Source: Salvia splendens
Taxonomy: Eukaryota; Streptophyta; Magnoliopsida; Lamiales; Lamiaceae
Reading direction: 5' to 3'
DNA: 64,000 nt
Assembly (NCBI RefSeq): GCF_004379255.2
Contig: NC_056052.1
Coordinates: 15,718,589 to 15,782,588, forward strand
Position numbers and translations under genes: made by a program. A model generated the notes under the pieces. It searched no databases, was not told the DNA's origin, and saw only the letters and a list, made by a program, of their open reading frames with translations. Positions 1 through 11,225 of this stretch are shown piece after piece. Position 1 is the first letter of the stretch; each line of letters begins with the position of its first letter.

Positions 1-372
1 ATCGCTATCCCAGTGAAAAAAAAGCCACGACAGGCCTCAACAGCCTTGGTAATTCAAGAAGAAAGACAGAGGGTCGAGGAAAGAGATGATGAGGAAGATG
101 AGGCGCTGAGGATGGAGCGCCGCTCTAAGCGAAGGAATGATGGGGCAAGGAGTATGTCCGAGCAGAGGCCAGAGATGGCCAGGATACAATTTGAGAAGAT
201 ACAGGTCCATCTGAACAATGATTTGCTCGGACGAATGATCAAATTTGACGACCCAGAAACGACGAAGGAATGTACAACAAGGGTAGGGTCGAGCAAGAAA
301 GCAAGATCTGGAAGGCGGCTGGACCAAGTCGCCTTAGAAAAGCTCGAAGGAATGGAGGAGTTCATAGAGTGA
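1..372 (+). pseudogene. Athila ORF1-like protein, N-side fragment (copy A, left part)
   Basis: An open frame runs from the window edge to a TGA at 370-372. The product is highly charged (runs of E/D and K/R), as in the linker of Athila ORF1/'putative plant transposon protein' genes. I assign it by context: the sequence resuming at 16709, after Copia-1, encodes the matching conserved domain. The TGA lies within the 5-bp target duplication and the right-hand frame differs by one, so the gene was probably already frameshifted. The first codons are outside the window and the initial GTG is not a credible plant start. Family membership of this part alone is inference. Confidence 0.5.
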
Positions 373-374
373 AG
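370..374. repeat. Target-site duplication TGAAG, left copy, of Copia-1
   Basis: TGAAG occurs here and again at 16709-16713, immediately outside the two outer ends of Copia-1. Removing the element and one copy joins two parts of one Athila-like gene. Confidence 0.75.
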
Positions 375-1838
375 GGGTTTGCTGCGGAAGCGTGCGTTCT
401 AACGGATCACATAAAACTTAATCTATTTAGCAGATTATTTAGATAAACTCTATTCGCGTAATTCTCATATGTATCATGCTCACAACTTGAATTTAAACAT
501 GCTTTAGCACAAATAATCCCTAAAACATGCTTGCTACGGAGTTAGCCAATTTACCTCGTTGATTCACTTAAGAATCAAGGATGGCTTGCGTCTTCTCCAC
601 GTGAAGATTTTGAGTACTCGACCTCGGATCTTCTGACTGGTATCCCGGACTGTAATCTGATATTTGTGTGGGCAAATCTCACCAGAATACTAGGACTTAA
701 ATAAAGAAGACAAAACCCTGCTCACGGAAGGAGAGCAAAAATCGTTCCTTTCCTTGGAATAAGGGGGGACGAAAAATGTCAAAATAAAACAAGTGTATTT
801 TCTGTCTCCTTTATTCTCCTATTTATATGAAGTCACATATTGAGCCCAGTTAGGGATCTAAGGAAGAATTTGGATATGGCATCCCCCAATCAGCTTTTTA
901 CTAATTAAATTGAACCCACAATTTAATATGAGCTTATATTGGAATATTACAATCAGCCACTAAAGAAGTAATATTGCACTGCCCATCCAAATCCGAAACT
1001 ATAAGTATTACGAGTTTCCATTTGTTTGTCATTTATTTCCCGCGCTTAAGATAGAAACATTCATTAATTAATCAATGTCTGCTATGGACTTAATTAATAA
1101 CCATATTATAAACTCCAAGAGTGGACTTAGCAAGAAACACTTATTTATTATTCATAGAGTAATCAAACTCCAACTAGCTAGGTTCCGAATAATAAAACCT
1201 TGTTTCGAGCTCCTTTTGTGGATGTTATCAAACGAGACTCACCTCGCGCACGATTCAATATAATAGCAATCCTAGCACCACTAGATATTAATCGCCACTA
1301 TCCAAGACACCAGGACGCTGGGTTACGAAAAACCCACACCTATTGGTAAGTCAATGTAGTAGATAATCAATATCGTATGTTCAATGCTAGCATACATTGA
1401 TTAAGAAATTAATTATCAAGACCTCGTCTTTCAGTAGATAGCATAAAGACTCGTCTTAGCGTTTTAGATCCAATTTAGTGCTACACCACACCAACGTCAT
1501 CTTATTTCAATAAAGCTTAGAAATAATCGGACTGACATTGCAACCTTTCACGATAGGTAGTCTAGGCCCATCTAGGTTGTGAAATTCTTATATTTCTTTG
1601 TTCAGAACTGACCGTGTTACCTTAAAATAAACGACGCCCACTACCGGTCTACTAAAACAAAGACTTAGACTTTGTTACGTTCGCTTATACATTTAAATAT
1701 GCAATAAACATCCATTAAATGTAAAACATAACAACATTATGACAAAAATAATCTATTGCATTTATTGGAAAAGAATATATAGAGTTTTACAGTATTCAAT
1801 CACTCAAAAGGTGATTCTAGTATACAAAAACCCTAACA
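375..1838 (-). repeat. 3' LTR of Copia-1
   Basis: On the minus strand it starts TGTTAGGG at 1838, directly after the polypurine tract, and ends near 375. It contains an inverted TATA-like TATAAATA (plus-strand complement at 830-837). It aligns with 7369-7807 plus 15825-16708 and, more distantly, with the LTRs at 17834-24546. Its last few bases do not end in the expected CA, so the 3' end is slightly eroded. The 62-codon reading frame at 1075 falls inside it and is not a gene. Confidence 0.85.
830..837 (-). promoter_or_regulatory. TATA box in Copia-1 3' LTR
   Basis: TATAAATA on the minus strand, followed by an AGGAGAATAAAGGAGAC context that recurs in the related LTR array. The corresponding segment is deleted from the 5' LTR of the same element. 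Confidence 0.45.
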
Positions 1839-1848
1839 GTCTCCCACT
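1839..1848 (-). other. Polypurine tract of Copia-1
   Basis: AGTGGGAGAC on the minus strand abuts the TGTTAGGG start of the 3' LTR. It would prime plus-strand synthesis during reverse transcription. Copia-2 has the same tract at 25094-25103. Confidence 0.7.
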
Positions 1849-1911
1849 TATTCTCAAAACAACTTTCGAGTATACAAAATGGTACTGCACACGTCTTAAA
1901 ATTTCTCCTAC

Positions 1912-2825
1912 TTATACTGAAAGCGAGTTGAGGTCTTGAATGAGTCGAACTTCCATCCCTTCAACGTGGCGTTCGAACGGTTTCACTGCCAATGCCTTTG
2001 TAAAAGGATCTGCCAGGTTGTTCTCTGACGCAATCCTGACCACTTGTATGTCTCCTCTCTGCACTATATCTCTAATGATATGATACTTCCGCTCTATATG
2101 TTCGCTCGCTTTGTGAGCTCTTGGTTCTTTCGAGTTAGCCACAGCACCAGAATTATCACAATAAATAGTGATGCTCTTGGGCAGATTCGAAACCACACCT
2201 AAATCCATAAGGAAGTTCTTGAACCATACTGCCTCTTTTGCAGCCTCCGAAGCGGCCACATACTCGACTTCCATGGTCGAGTCCGCGATGCATTTCTGTT
2301 TCACACTGTTACAAATTACGGCTCCACCTCCTAAGATAAACACATATCCTGAAGTAGATTTTCTCGAGTCCTAATCAGCTTGAAAGTCTGAGTCAGTATA
2401 TCCCAAAGGACAGAGCTCGGTTGCATTGTAAACTAGAGCATAGTCCTTAGTCCGTTTAAGGTACTTGAGTTTGTTCTTTACGGCAGTCCAATGTCCTTGG
2501 CCCGGATTCGACTGATATCTTGCCACCATGCTAACAGCAAAGCAAATATCAGGTCTCGTACAAAGCATAGCATTCATGAGACTTCCACCTGCCGAAGCAT
2601 ATGGAATCCTTCTCATTTCTTGTATCTCAGACGGCGTTTTCGGGTACATCTCTTGAGATAGATGGATGCCATGTCTGAAAGGTAAGAAACCTTTCTTGGC
2701 GTCCTACATGCTAAAGCGACTAAGTACTGTGTTGATGTAAGGTTCTTGAGATAAGCACAACATCTTCCTTTTTCGATTCCGAAGAACCTTGATACCGAGG
2801 ATGTGTCCCGCGTCTCCCATATCCT
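1912..2825 (-). pseudogene. Copia-1 RT C-end and RNase H, frameshifted
   Basis: This is the last part of the copia polyprotein, ending in LNSLSV. The RNase H segment at 2343-1912 keeps [24 protein letters not shown] and ADPFTKAL. The piece at 2649-2371 keeps CTRPDICFAVSMVARYQSNP, typical of the copia RT-RNase H connection. A TAG near 2371 and frameshifts near 2650 and 2820 separate the pieces. The same region of Copia-2 (25163-26326) is open throughout, so the breaks are decay and not family features. Confidence 0.85.
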
Positions 2826-4292
2826 TCATCTCGAACTGTTTGACAACCAAGTTCTTACCGATGACAACAACTTTTTATTGTTTCCAATTAGAAGAATGTC
2901 ATCTACATATAAAACTAAGAACACAACATTCTCTTTTTCAATCTTCTTATACACGCATCTTTCATTTGGGCATTTTTCGAATCCAAACTTGCAAACAGTT
3001 TGATCGAAACACTGGTTCCATGATCTAGATGCTTGCTTAAGGCCATAAATAGTCATCTTAAGCTTCCAAACCATGTGTTCCTTGCCCTTTATGGCATATC
3101 CCTCGGGTTGTTGCATGTAGATGGTCTCCTCAAGACTGCCGTTAAGGAACACAGTCTTAACGTCCATCTGCCATACATCCCAATCCATATAAGCTGCTAT
3201 AGACAATAGTATCCGGATTAATTTGAGCATGGCCACTGGGGAGAAAGTCTCGTCGTAATCGACACCTTCCTTTTGGGTATACCCCTTGGCCACTAGTCTT
3301 GCCTTAAAGACTTTAACTCGTCCATCGGGTCCACGTTTGCGTTTGTATATCCACTTGCTCCCAATGGCAGTACAGCCTTCGGGTAGGACGGACAAATCGT
3401 AGATGTCTTTGTCCATCATAGATTGTAGTTCCGAATCCATTTCTTTCACCCATTCGCAATGATCGACATCTGCCAGCGCCTCTGCAAAGTTCCAGGGATC
3501 TAATACATTGCTGTCCGAGGAGTGATCCATAGATTCCCCTAAACCAATGTATCTATCGGGCTCATGAGAGACCATCCCACTGCGGCGTGGCACTACAATG
3601 CTTGGAGTAGAAGTTGAAGTTTCTGGAATTGTTTGTACACTAGGTACTGGTTCTCGGTTAATGGAACTTGTGACAGAAGTTAGCTCATCTAGAGCCACTT
3701 CACTGCTGGGTTTATGATTCATTACATAGTCTTCCTCTAAGAATGTCGCGTGAGTACTCACAATGACTTTCTTGTCTCGGAGACTAAAGAATTCATAGGC
3801 TTTCGATCCTCTAGGGTACCCTATAAACAAACATACCTCCGTCCTTGATCCTAGCTTAGTTGGATCCTTTTCCAATACATGAGCCAGGCAACCCCAAATC
3901 TTGAGATGTGCTAGATTGGGCTTGCGCCCAGTCCACAACTCATAAGGAGTAGTAGGCACGGATTTTGACGGTAAGTTGTCTAATATGTGGCCTGCGGAAA
4001 GCAAGGCATGTCCCCAAAATGAAATAGGTAGTCGTGTATAACTCATCATCGGTCGGACCATGTTTAACAAGGTCCTGTTCCTTCTTTCAGCCACGCCGTT
4101 CTGCTGGGGCGTGCCCGGCGCAGTCAGTTGGGACTCAATTCCCGACTCCGATAAGTAGTCCAAAAACTCAGCACTGAGGTACTCGCCTCCGCGATCAGAT
4201 CGCAGGCGTTTGATACTCTTTCCATGATACGTCTCCACATAAGCCTTAAAGTCTTTGAACTTGTCAAAGGATTCTGACTTCTGGTGCATCAA
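2826..4292 (-). pseudogene. Copia-1 integrase C-part and reverse transcriptase
   Basis: An open stretch of 488 codons. Residues about 33-69 carry the integrase catalytic region (SDRGGEY, then GVAERRNRT with the catalytic Glu). An integrase C-terminal region and linker follow (WGCLAHVLEKDP, GYPRGSKAYEF). The reverse transcriptase begins near residue 330, with [26 protein letters not shown] and the active-site YVDD near 462-465. The integrase N-part lies in the piece at 4697-4293, separated by an in-frame TAA at the Tyr position of a usual GYVYL motif. The frame is lost after TWLSN near 2826. Confidence 0.9.
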
Positions 4293-4953
4293 TTAGACAT
4301 ATCCAATCCTCGAGAAGTCATCAATAAATGTGATGAAATATCGAAAACCACCTCTTGCCTCGGTAGACATTGGTCCACACACATCAGTATGAACGAGCTC
4401 AAGTACTTCCTTGGCCCTATTGCCCTTAGCCTGAAAAGGCCTCCTGGTCATCTTGCCTTCTAAGCATGACTCACACTTATGAAAAGGTTCCTCCTCTAGA
4501 CCTTTAATAAGATCTTGTTCCACAAGAGAATGGATCCTCCTTTCATTGGAATGACCAAGTCTAAGGTGCCATAAGTGTGTTTCGTTCATTGAACTTGAAT
4601 GTTCTTTTCGTTTCTTTGAAATTTTCGATGTTGTATTGAGTTCTGATTTGCGATTATTAAATTGTGTAGACGTGATTGTGTACAGATTGTTTTCCATGAT
4701 ACCACGACAGATATAAGAACCATCTTTCTTAATAACACAATTGTCATTAAAAGATATCGAATATCCATAAAAAAATCAATTTAGAAACTGAAATTAAATT
4801 TCTTCTGAAAGAAGGTATCAACAAAACATTCTTCAAAATCAAAATTCTATCACTACTAAAACGCAAATAAATGTCTCCTACTGCAACGACCGCCACTTTT
4901 GTAGCGTTGCCCAGTTGGACTTTGACCTTACGATCATGTAGCTGTCTTGTCAC
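4293..4953 (-). pseudogene. Copia-1 protease C-end, pre-integrase and integrase N-part
   Basis: The upstream piece (4953-4747) ends in RRNLISVSKL, the boundary between copia protease and the gag-pre-integrase domain. A frameshift follows. The piece at 4697-4293 has HLWHLRLGHSNERRIHSL and CESCLEGKMTRRPF, the integrase HHCC zinc-binding region, then HTDVCGP and FITFIDDFSR with the first two catalytic acidic residues. An in-frame TAG at about 4954 separates it from the gag-protease piece. Confidence 0.85.
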
Positions 4954-5871
4954 CTACATCAAGTCAGGATCAAAACAAATATGATCAGTGGCTCCTGTGT
5001 CAATAACCCAAGTGCAAGTAGATGTCGAAGTCAAACAAGACTCGACTACTAGAGCTTGGTGCATACCTGTAGCCTTGCCCCTTTTAGGACAGTCTGGCTT
5101 CCAATGCCCCTTCTCACCACACTTGAGACACTTCCCCGTGGGCTTCTTGTTTGCTCTCTTCTTCTTCTTTCCCTTAGCCATCTTGGTCGCTCCTGAGTTC
5201 GGTGCCGACTTCTTTCCTACGCCAGGCTTAAAGCCAGAGGAACGAGGCGCCAAAGTCATCATGGCCGCCTTAGCTTGAACCATAAGGTCCTCTGCCGACT
5301 GAAGTTCAGTCAACAGCTCCGCCAAGGTGTAATTCCTTTTGTTCATCTCGAAATTGATCTTGAACTGCTGGAAGCTAGGGGGAAGACTTTGAAGGATGAT
5401 TGTTACTTGGGACTCGGGATCAATCGTCCCTCCCAAAACCTCAATTTGGTTGAGGTGGCCCATCATCTTGAGGACATGGTCCCTCACTGACGAGACTTCC
5501 TTCATTGTTTTCGACATGATACTCCGAAAGGCTTGAGACTTAGTCGTTCGATTCTGAGTACCAAAAAGATTCTTGAGATTTTGCATGATCTCGGTTGTCG
5601 TTTCCATGGAAGAATGCTGATGCTTGAGTACTGAAGACATAGAAGCCAACATGTAGCACTTAGTCATCTCATTCGCCTTATGCCACCGTCTGTGTGCATC
5701 TCTGACTCCTGCCGCAGTGTTAGCCGGCAACAATGGACGTCGCGGGATTGTGAGTACAAAGCTGTACTCTTCTGCTGTAAGAACGATGTCCAAGTTTTGT
5801 TTCCATTCTATGTAATTTTGGCCCTCGAGTTTGTTTTCTTTAAGAATTGCAGAAAGAGAATTGAATGACAT
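4954..5871 (-). pseudogene. Copia-1 gag and protease N-part
   Basis: 305 codons from an ATG at 5871. Residues 1-200 match copia-type gag (LEGQNYIEWKQNLDIVLTAE near the start). A basic linker follows at 214-245, then a CCHC zinc knuckle at 248-261 (C-x2-C-x4-H-x4-C) that would bind RNA in the particle. DTGA at 291-294 is the aspartic protease active site. The frame ends at an in-frame TAG just after DHICFDPDLM, where the protease should continue. Gag is otherwise unbroken, making it the best kept part of this element. Confidence 0.9.
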
Positions 5872-6904
5872 CTTGACGATTTAGTTTGCACTGCAAAACA
5901 GAGTATTTACTATTTGCCATAAACTTATGTAAGAGATTTGATTAGAATAATAACCATAAAACTTTTCAAAATCTTACAACTATAAAATTAAAATTTTGTA
6001 CCCTCCATAAGAGGTCAATACACATTAAAACTCTACAATTTTACTGGTCACAACACCGACAAATAGTCCAGAGACCACATAATGGCATGGCGATGTTTAA
6101 GTGCTGATAACAAGATCAAGCTATCTCATAAATCCTGTGTGAACTTCTGAATCTCGTAGTTTCTTAGGATTATTGTCCCCACATAATGGGTGGCGATAAT
6201 ATTGGAAACCACATTCTAGTTCATACTATTTATCTTTGGGAAGTCCGCCCTTATGAACTTGCTATTTCGTAAGATTATAGTCCCCACATAATGGGTGGCG
6301 ATAATATTGGAAATAAGCTTCATAAATTGCAGACCAATTGATGGAGACCATATACAAACATTAAGTTCGTAATTATAGCTTAGATATTTGAGTTATGGTT
6401 TTTCCTTTAATTATCCTTAGCCTTGAGGCAGATTATGGCTTAATTAAATTCTGTTGATATTTAATTTCCTGGATAATTAAATTTTTATTTACTTTGGTAT
6501 CTTCCTTTAGGAAACCATTGTTCTAGAATTTAATTCTAATACATGTCCACTATAAAATATATCTAAAATAAACAAGTTATTTAATTCTTAATAAGACATG
6601 AAAAATTAAATTCAAATTATTTCCATGTTCAAGATTTGAAAGAGTAATTTTTATTATTTAATGTATTCTTACATATCTATCCTTATTAGGATTCTAGATA
6701 TATGAATATTAAGAAACTATTAAATTATTCTTGTCTATATTATCTAGGAATCAAAATAATGTTATTTATTTCCATAGATATGGATAATAATATAAATATT
6801 CCTAAAATCTAGGCAAATATTCCCTAAATTTTTTATTTCCATTAAATAATAATATTTTAATGATATCTTTTAATTAAAAATTAAATTATCATTAAAATAA
6901 TCTT
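5872..6904 (-). other. AT-rich leader of Copia-1, with short direct repeats
   Basis: No gene is visible. The stretch lies between the gag ATG and a GC-rich segment. It holds two identical 32-bp direct repeats at 6177-6208 and 6282-6313 (starting CCCCACATAATGGGTGGCG) and a weaker, related copy near 6073-6090. The part at 6400-6900 is very AT-rich. Confidence 0.6.
6177..6313. repeat. Two 32-bp direct repeats in the Copia-1 leader
   Basis: The copies at 6177-6208 and 6282-6313 match over 32 bp and are flanked by similar GATTAT-type sequence. Spacing is 105 bp. A shorter related word sits at about 6073-6090. Confidence 0.7.
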
Positions 6905-7368
6905 TCATCGTTATCTCGTCGCACGAGGTTCGCACGAACGATGAACGACGAAGATTCGTCGTCGGATCACGACGTGCACGGCGTCTCAGCCAGCAACGCG
7001 CGTGATGCCCGCCAGCTCTCGGCCAGGCGATACGTCTGGTGGTGCTGGCACTCAGCAAGCGCTTCGCCCCTGTCTCATTCGTCTCGACCGTCGGGTGCCG
7101 ACGCGTCTCGGCCAGGCGTCTCGACCGATGGTGCTGGCTCTCGGCCAGCGCCTCACAACCAGTCTCGTCCTGTGCCGCTCCAACGGCTCCCACTGCCCAA
7201 GCCAGCGGCACGCACACAGGCGCGACGCTCTCGGCCATACATCTCTTCGGTGGCGCTGGACCTTCCGCCTAGGGTTCGGCCTGGTGACTCGCGGTGTCTC
7301 GGTGGCTCTTAGACGATCCGCCACGCCGCACCAGCTACCGCCTTATCGAGGCTTCGGGCAAGAGCCGC
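6905..7368 (-). other. GC-rich leader segment of Copia-1
   Basis: An abrupt change from AT-rich to GC-rich sequence, with a recurring word CTCGGCCA(G) (near 7018, 7108, 7140 and 7230). Overlapping open frames on both strands follow from the composition and I do not call them genes. The related LTR array also has a GC-rich leader after its PBS. Here no TGGTATCAGAGC is present, and the segment directly abuts an LTR lacking about 24 terminal bases, so the PBS has been deleted. Confidence 0.55.
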
Positions 7369-7807
7369 CTAACGGATCACATAAAACTTAATCTATTTAG
7401 GAGATTATTTAGATAAACTCTATTAGCGTAATTCTCACATGTATCATGCTCACGACTTGAATTTAAACATGCTTTAGCACAAATAATCCCTAAAACATGC
7501 TTGCTACGGAGTTAGCCAATTTACCTCGTTGATTCACTTAAGAATCGAGGATGGCTTGCGTCTTCTCCACGTGAAGATTTTGAGTACTCTACCTCGGATC
7601 TTCTGACTGGTATCCCGGACTGTAATCTGATATTTGTGTGGGTAAATCTCACCAGAATACTAGGACTTAAATAAAGAAGACAGAACCCTGCTCATGGATG
7701 GAGAGCAAAAATCGTTCCTCTCCTTGGAATAGGGAGGGGGACGAAAATTGTCAAAATATAACAAGTGTATTTTCTGGGATCTAAGGAAGAATTTGGATAT
7801 GACCTCC
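7369..7807 (-). repeat. 5' LTR of Copia-1, 3' portion
   Basis: Aligns with 399-877 of the other LTR. The terminal bases corresponding to 375-398 are missing, and about 49 bp corresponding to 805-853, which hold the TATA box, are deleted at 7776. It is interrupted at 7807 by element T and resumes after 15819. Confidence 0.85.
7803..7807. repeat. Target-site duplication CCTCC, left copy, of element T
   Basis: CCTCC precedes the TGATAAG start of element T and is repeated at 15820-15824 after its terminal CTTATCA. Confidence 0.85.
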
Positions 7808-9387
7808 TGATAAGAGGGAAAAGATGAGACTATGACTCTGTGTGTGTGTGTCAGCTGGCCAGGAGGGTACCTAGACCTAGCTGTGTCGTTGGGTCTGTGT
7901 CTATCTTCCCTATCAACAAAAAAATACCTCAACCCACTTCTACTGGCTAGTATAGTGGAGTAAGGGTCGAATCCCACAGAGATGGATGTAGGCGAGATAC
8001 ACTTGCGATGACATTCTGGGAGCGGTTGGTTAGCTACCACGCTTTTTTGGGGTTGAGTTTTACCTAGTCGGAAAATGAAATGGAACCTATACCCCTCCTG
8101 ACCAGTAGGTCAGGGTGGGCTCTAAATGCTGCGTGCTAAGAGAAATTAAAGTGCGTGTGTAAATTAGGGTACGAGTGTGTATGTGAGAAGCTACTAGACA
8201 AAACTTACTAAAAATGACTAGACAAAAGGTAAACAGAATCAAAGGAAATGCTGGCAGACTGCCTCCTGGGTGTGCAGAAAAGCTGAAAAAGTGCAAGTAC
8301 AAAAGCAAAAAGCAACAAAAGCAACACAAGTGGTCCCATTCTTTGATTGTGACATTATCTTCTTCACCAAGCTAAACAACAAGATCTAAAAAACTCCATT
8401 GATGAATGATCAAGCTTGAAAATTCGTAAATGCAATATTTAACTTGAAATCGAGAACGAAAGCTAAGAAAACTGAGATCTACGCAAACTGGTCAGCGAGA
8501 CAAGGTGACAGAAGCAAGCAGAAACGATTCCCATGCATTTTTTAGAAACTTAACTCGATTAAAACTTGTAAACACTACAAGAAAACCTAGATCTAACTAA
8601 GCAAAGCAGATTCAAGCACTTAAACCACGGAAATCAACGTAAAACTACCAGATCTAGCTACTTGGCAGAAAGAAATAATAAGCAAGCTGAAACACAAAAT
8701 AAAACCACAATAAACTTCATTGCATTCAAGATTATCACCCAAAAGATATTCCAACTAAGTAGCTACTGGAATCCAAATCAAAGGCAAGCAAAAACAAGTA
8801 CTTAAACTAAGAAATCTTAAAAACAAAGCAAGTAAAAGATTGTTTGGCTCATCGGAAACTGAAACTGGAGGAATTTCTGGAACTACGGCGGCTGGAATGA
8901 ATCAGGCATGATGCTCCTCGCCGGCAGGTGGCCGGAATCTTCAAGTCAGGATCCTGGATTTAGATGGAACTAAGAGCTAGTGGAGCTATTCTCCTCAAAA
9001 GTGATGATAAGTCCTAAGTAAAGTGGTGTGTAGATTCCCCCTTTTCTTTATGTTCAGCTCCTATTTATAGGGTGGCTTGCCCTAATTTCTAGGGCTTTCT
9101 CTTCATGTGGAATGACAATTTTGCCCTTCTTTAGATAGGTGATTATTCCAAGCAAGTCCTTCCTTCTCGTGTCCAGCTCTGTAGCATCCATCCTGACCAG
9201 TTTGCGTATTTTCTGCTCATACTGACCAGTTTGCACACTCTTCGCAGCTTTTTCACTCGAATTCCTTCTGAACCTTCCCTCCTGATTTAGTACTTCAACC
9301 TGCACACTTTAACAACTATTTTGCAGATATTATCCAATAAAGCATCTTATACTGACCAGTAACCAAGGCCTAGAATGCGACTTATCA
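7808..9387 (-). repeat. 3' LTR of element T
   Basis: 1580 bp, bounded by TGATAAG and CTTATCA on the plus strand (also its own inverted ends on the minus strand). It carries a (TG)n run near 7842 and several ACTGACCAGT-type words. The reading frames at 7660-8040, 8087-8329 and 9054-9305 lie in or across it and are duplicated in the other LTR. They are not separate genes. Confidence 0.9.
9061..9070 (-). promoter_or_regulatory. TATA box, element T 3' LTR
   Basis: CTATAAATAG on the minus strand, followed by GAGCTGAACATAAAG. An identical copy lies in the 5' LTR at 15493-15502, where it would drive the element's transcript. Confidence 0.6.
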
Positions 9388-9402
9388 AACTCCTCACACT
9401 TA
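9388..9402 (-). other. Probable polypurine tract of element T
   Basis: On the minus strand the sequence AAGTGTGAGGAGTT directly precedes the TGATAAG start of the 3' LTR. It is purine-rich but imperfect. Confidence 0.5.
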
Positions 9403-11225
9403 CCACATGCTTGTCCTCAAGCGTGAAGAACAAACAAAAAGAAATAAGTCGAATTCTAGTCTGGTTACACCCCTGACCGACCTAAGACTCTAAAACTTGG
9501 ACGCAAAGAAAAACACATAAACGACGGACAACACACATAAACAGACTCACAAGCACTTAAACACATTGAACGGGCTATATTTTCAACCATCCATCCCCTT
9601 GGGATTAAGTGCAATCCGGCCTTAGACAGCCTTGAACTTCTGCCGCGCCCCTTTTCCTTCCCAGTCAGTATATCTGCTCGTCAAGATCACCCAAACTCTC
9701 GGCCAAACACCAGATTCGCTCAGTAACTCATTCCTCACCAGGGATGTTAGGACTATCTTCTCTCTAAATGCTGAACCACAGATGCTTCGGACTCAGATCT
9801 CACGTGCGGCTCCTGAAGGGCTTTAAGGCTTGTAATGGGGCTATTGGTTTGTAGTGTTTGAGGTGTATGTTCCTAAGGCTCTAAGGTTCAAAGACTACTA
9901 CTTTATTTTGATGTGGGGGAACTGTGTGCATTTGAGCTCTTGGCTGTTGCTTCTCTTTGGCTGGACGTTTTCTGATATTGGACTCCAACTGGTCAGTAGC
10001 TTCTTTGTGGCTTCGCCACCCTTATTCCTTCTTCTTTCTTTTTGTGGTCAAGTGTTTTTGACCATTTTCTTCAACATTTCTTTATGTGGCTTCGTCACCC
10101 TTATTCCTTCTTATATTTTTTGGACCTGGAATTTCTCCTGATCGATTTTCTCCTTCCTTCTCGATTTCTTTTTCTAGTTGTTTTTTTCTTGTATGTCCTC
10201 CTGGCCAGTCGCCTTCTTGCCTTATGCCTCGCACACACAGTCCCAGTGGCTTGTGGGTTATATATCTGGGTATAGATTTGGCTAGAAAGAGGGGTTCTAA
10301 AGGATGTTTTTTTTTTTTTTTTAAGATGGGGGGTTTCCTACTGCCTTCAGGACTTGCTACACGCAGTCACCTTACCCTAGGCATCATGTGGCAGGCACTC
10401 TTTTCTTTTCTAAATTGGTGGAAAGTGGTTCCACTTAGGCTTATAACTCACAATTTAAGAGGGCTTTTGTATCTGGCTCTAAGGATGAGTTTTTCTCTCA
10501 TACTTGCGTCATCTATACTGACTAGGAGATACTAAGGGGGGTGGTTTCCATTGTCCAGCATGCCTTATCTCCCTCAATTCCCCTCACCGTCAGTTTGAGG
10601 CAGTTGAGTTTTAAGCCCGTGTTTTAACACATGTCCTAAAAAAAACAAAACTTAACCTAAACTGACTTACTAGGGACTGACACAACACATGACAACACAT
10701 ATATACAATTATACTGGCCATTATCTCCTCCTCCCACTTCATCCTTGCTTGCCTTCACGCAAGTTTAGTGAAGTGGAAAACAGGATGACCAGTATCCAAC
10801 ACATAGAAACACAAAAGACCAGAAAGCACATAATACATGGAAAACATATTATATATGAAACTTCTCACACTTAGACTATGTAATAGGCTAAGTGGGAGAA
10901 GAATAACGAACATAGAGAACACATAGACAATGTGGAACAAGAACTAATATGCAAAACATACTATGTCAACAAAAACTTCTCACACTTAGACTATGCAATA
11001 GGCTAAGTGGGAGAAGGTATAGGACTCACATAAAAAAACACAAAACAAAGACAACTTCTAAACATCCTAAACACATATAAAGTTGTAAACCCTCTTCTTC
11101 TCACACTTAGACTATGGAATAGACTAAGTGTTATGAATGAGGGTATACGCATGCTAAAACATGTACAAAAAAAAACAACACAGCTAGAAAAAAAAAACTC
11201 AAGTTTACTAAAAATAAAAAGAAAG
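9403..11225 (-). other. Non-coding 3' interior of element T
   Basis: About 1.8 kb lie where the pol gene of an autonomous element would be. I find no conserved protein motif. The stretch contains a poly-T run (about 10303-10322), three 41-bp hairpin-forming repeats (10861-11137) and scattered ACTGGTCAGT-type words. Open frames on the plus strand (9854-10535) give hydrophobic products but run antisense to the element, with nothing to support expression. Confidence 0.6.
10861..11137. repeat. Three 41-bp hairpin repeats in element T
   Basis: Copies at 10861-10901, 10976-11016 and 11097-11137 share the form CTTCTCACACTTAG, ACTATG(N)AATAG-type loop, CTAAGTGGGAGAAG. The two 14-nt arms pair with a single mismatch in copies 1 and 2. 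The right arm of copy 3 is degraded. Starts are 115 and 121 bp apart. Confidence 0.8.

Noticed and set aside
6941..7391. Several overlapping open frames of 77-129 codons on both strands
   Set aside because: The segment is GC-rich with few stop codons in any frame. The frames have arginine/serine-rich products without motifs, and the stretch sits in a retrotransposon leader next to an LTR.
9854..10535. Hydrophobic open frames in element T that could suggest an envelope-like membrane protein
   Set aside because: They run antisense to the element. The hydrophobicity comes from T-rich composition, and no conserved motif or plausible promoter accompanies them.
10861..11137. CRISPR-like spacing of a 41-bp repeat
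   Set aside because: The sequence is plant nuclear DNA inside a retrotransposon. There are only three copies with 74-80-bp intervals, and the repeats are hairpins within one element.
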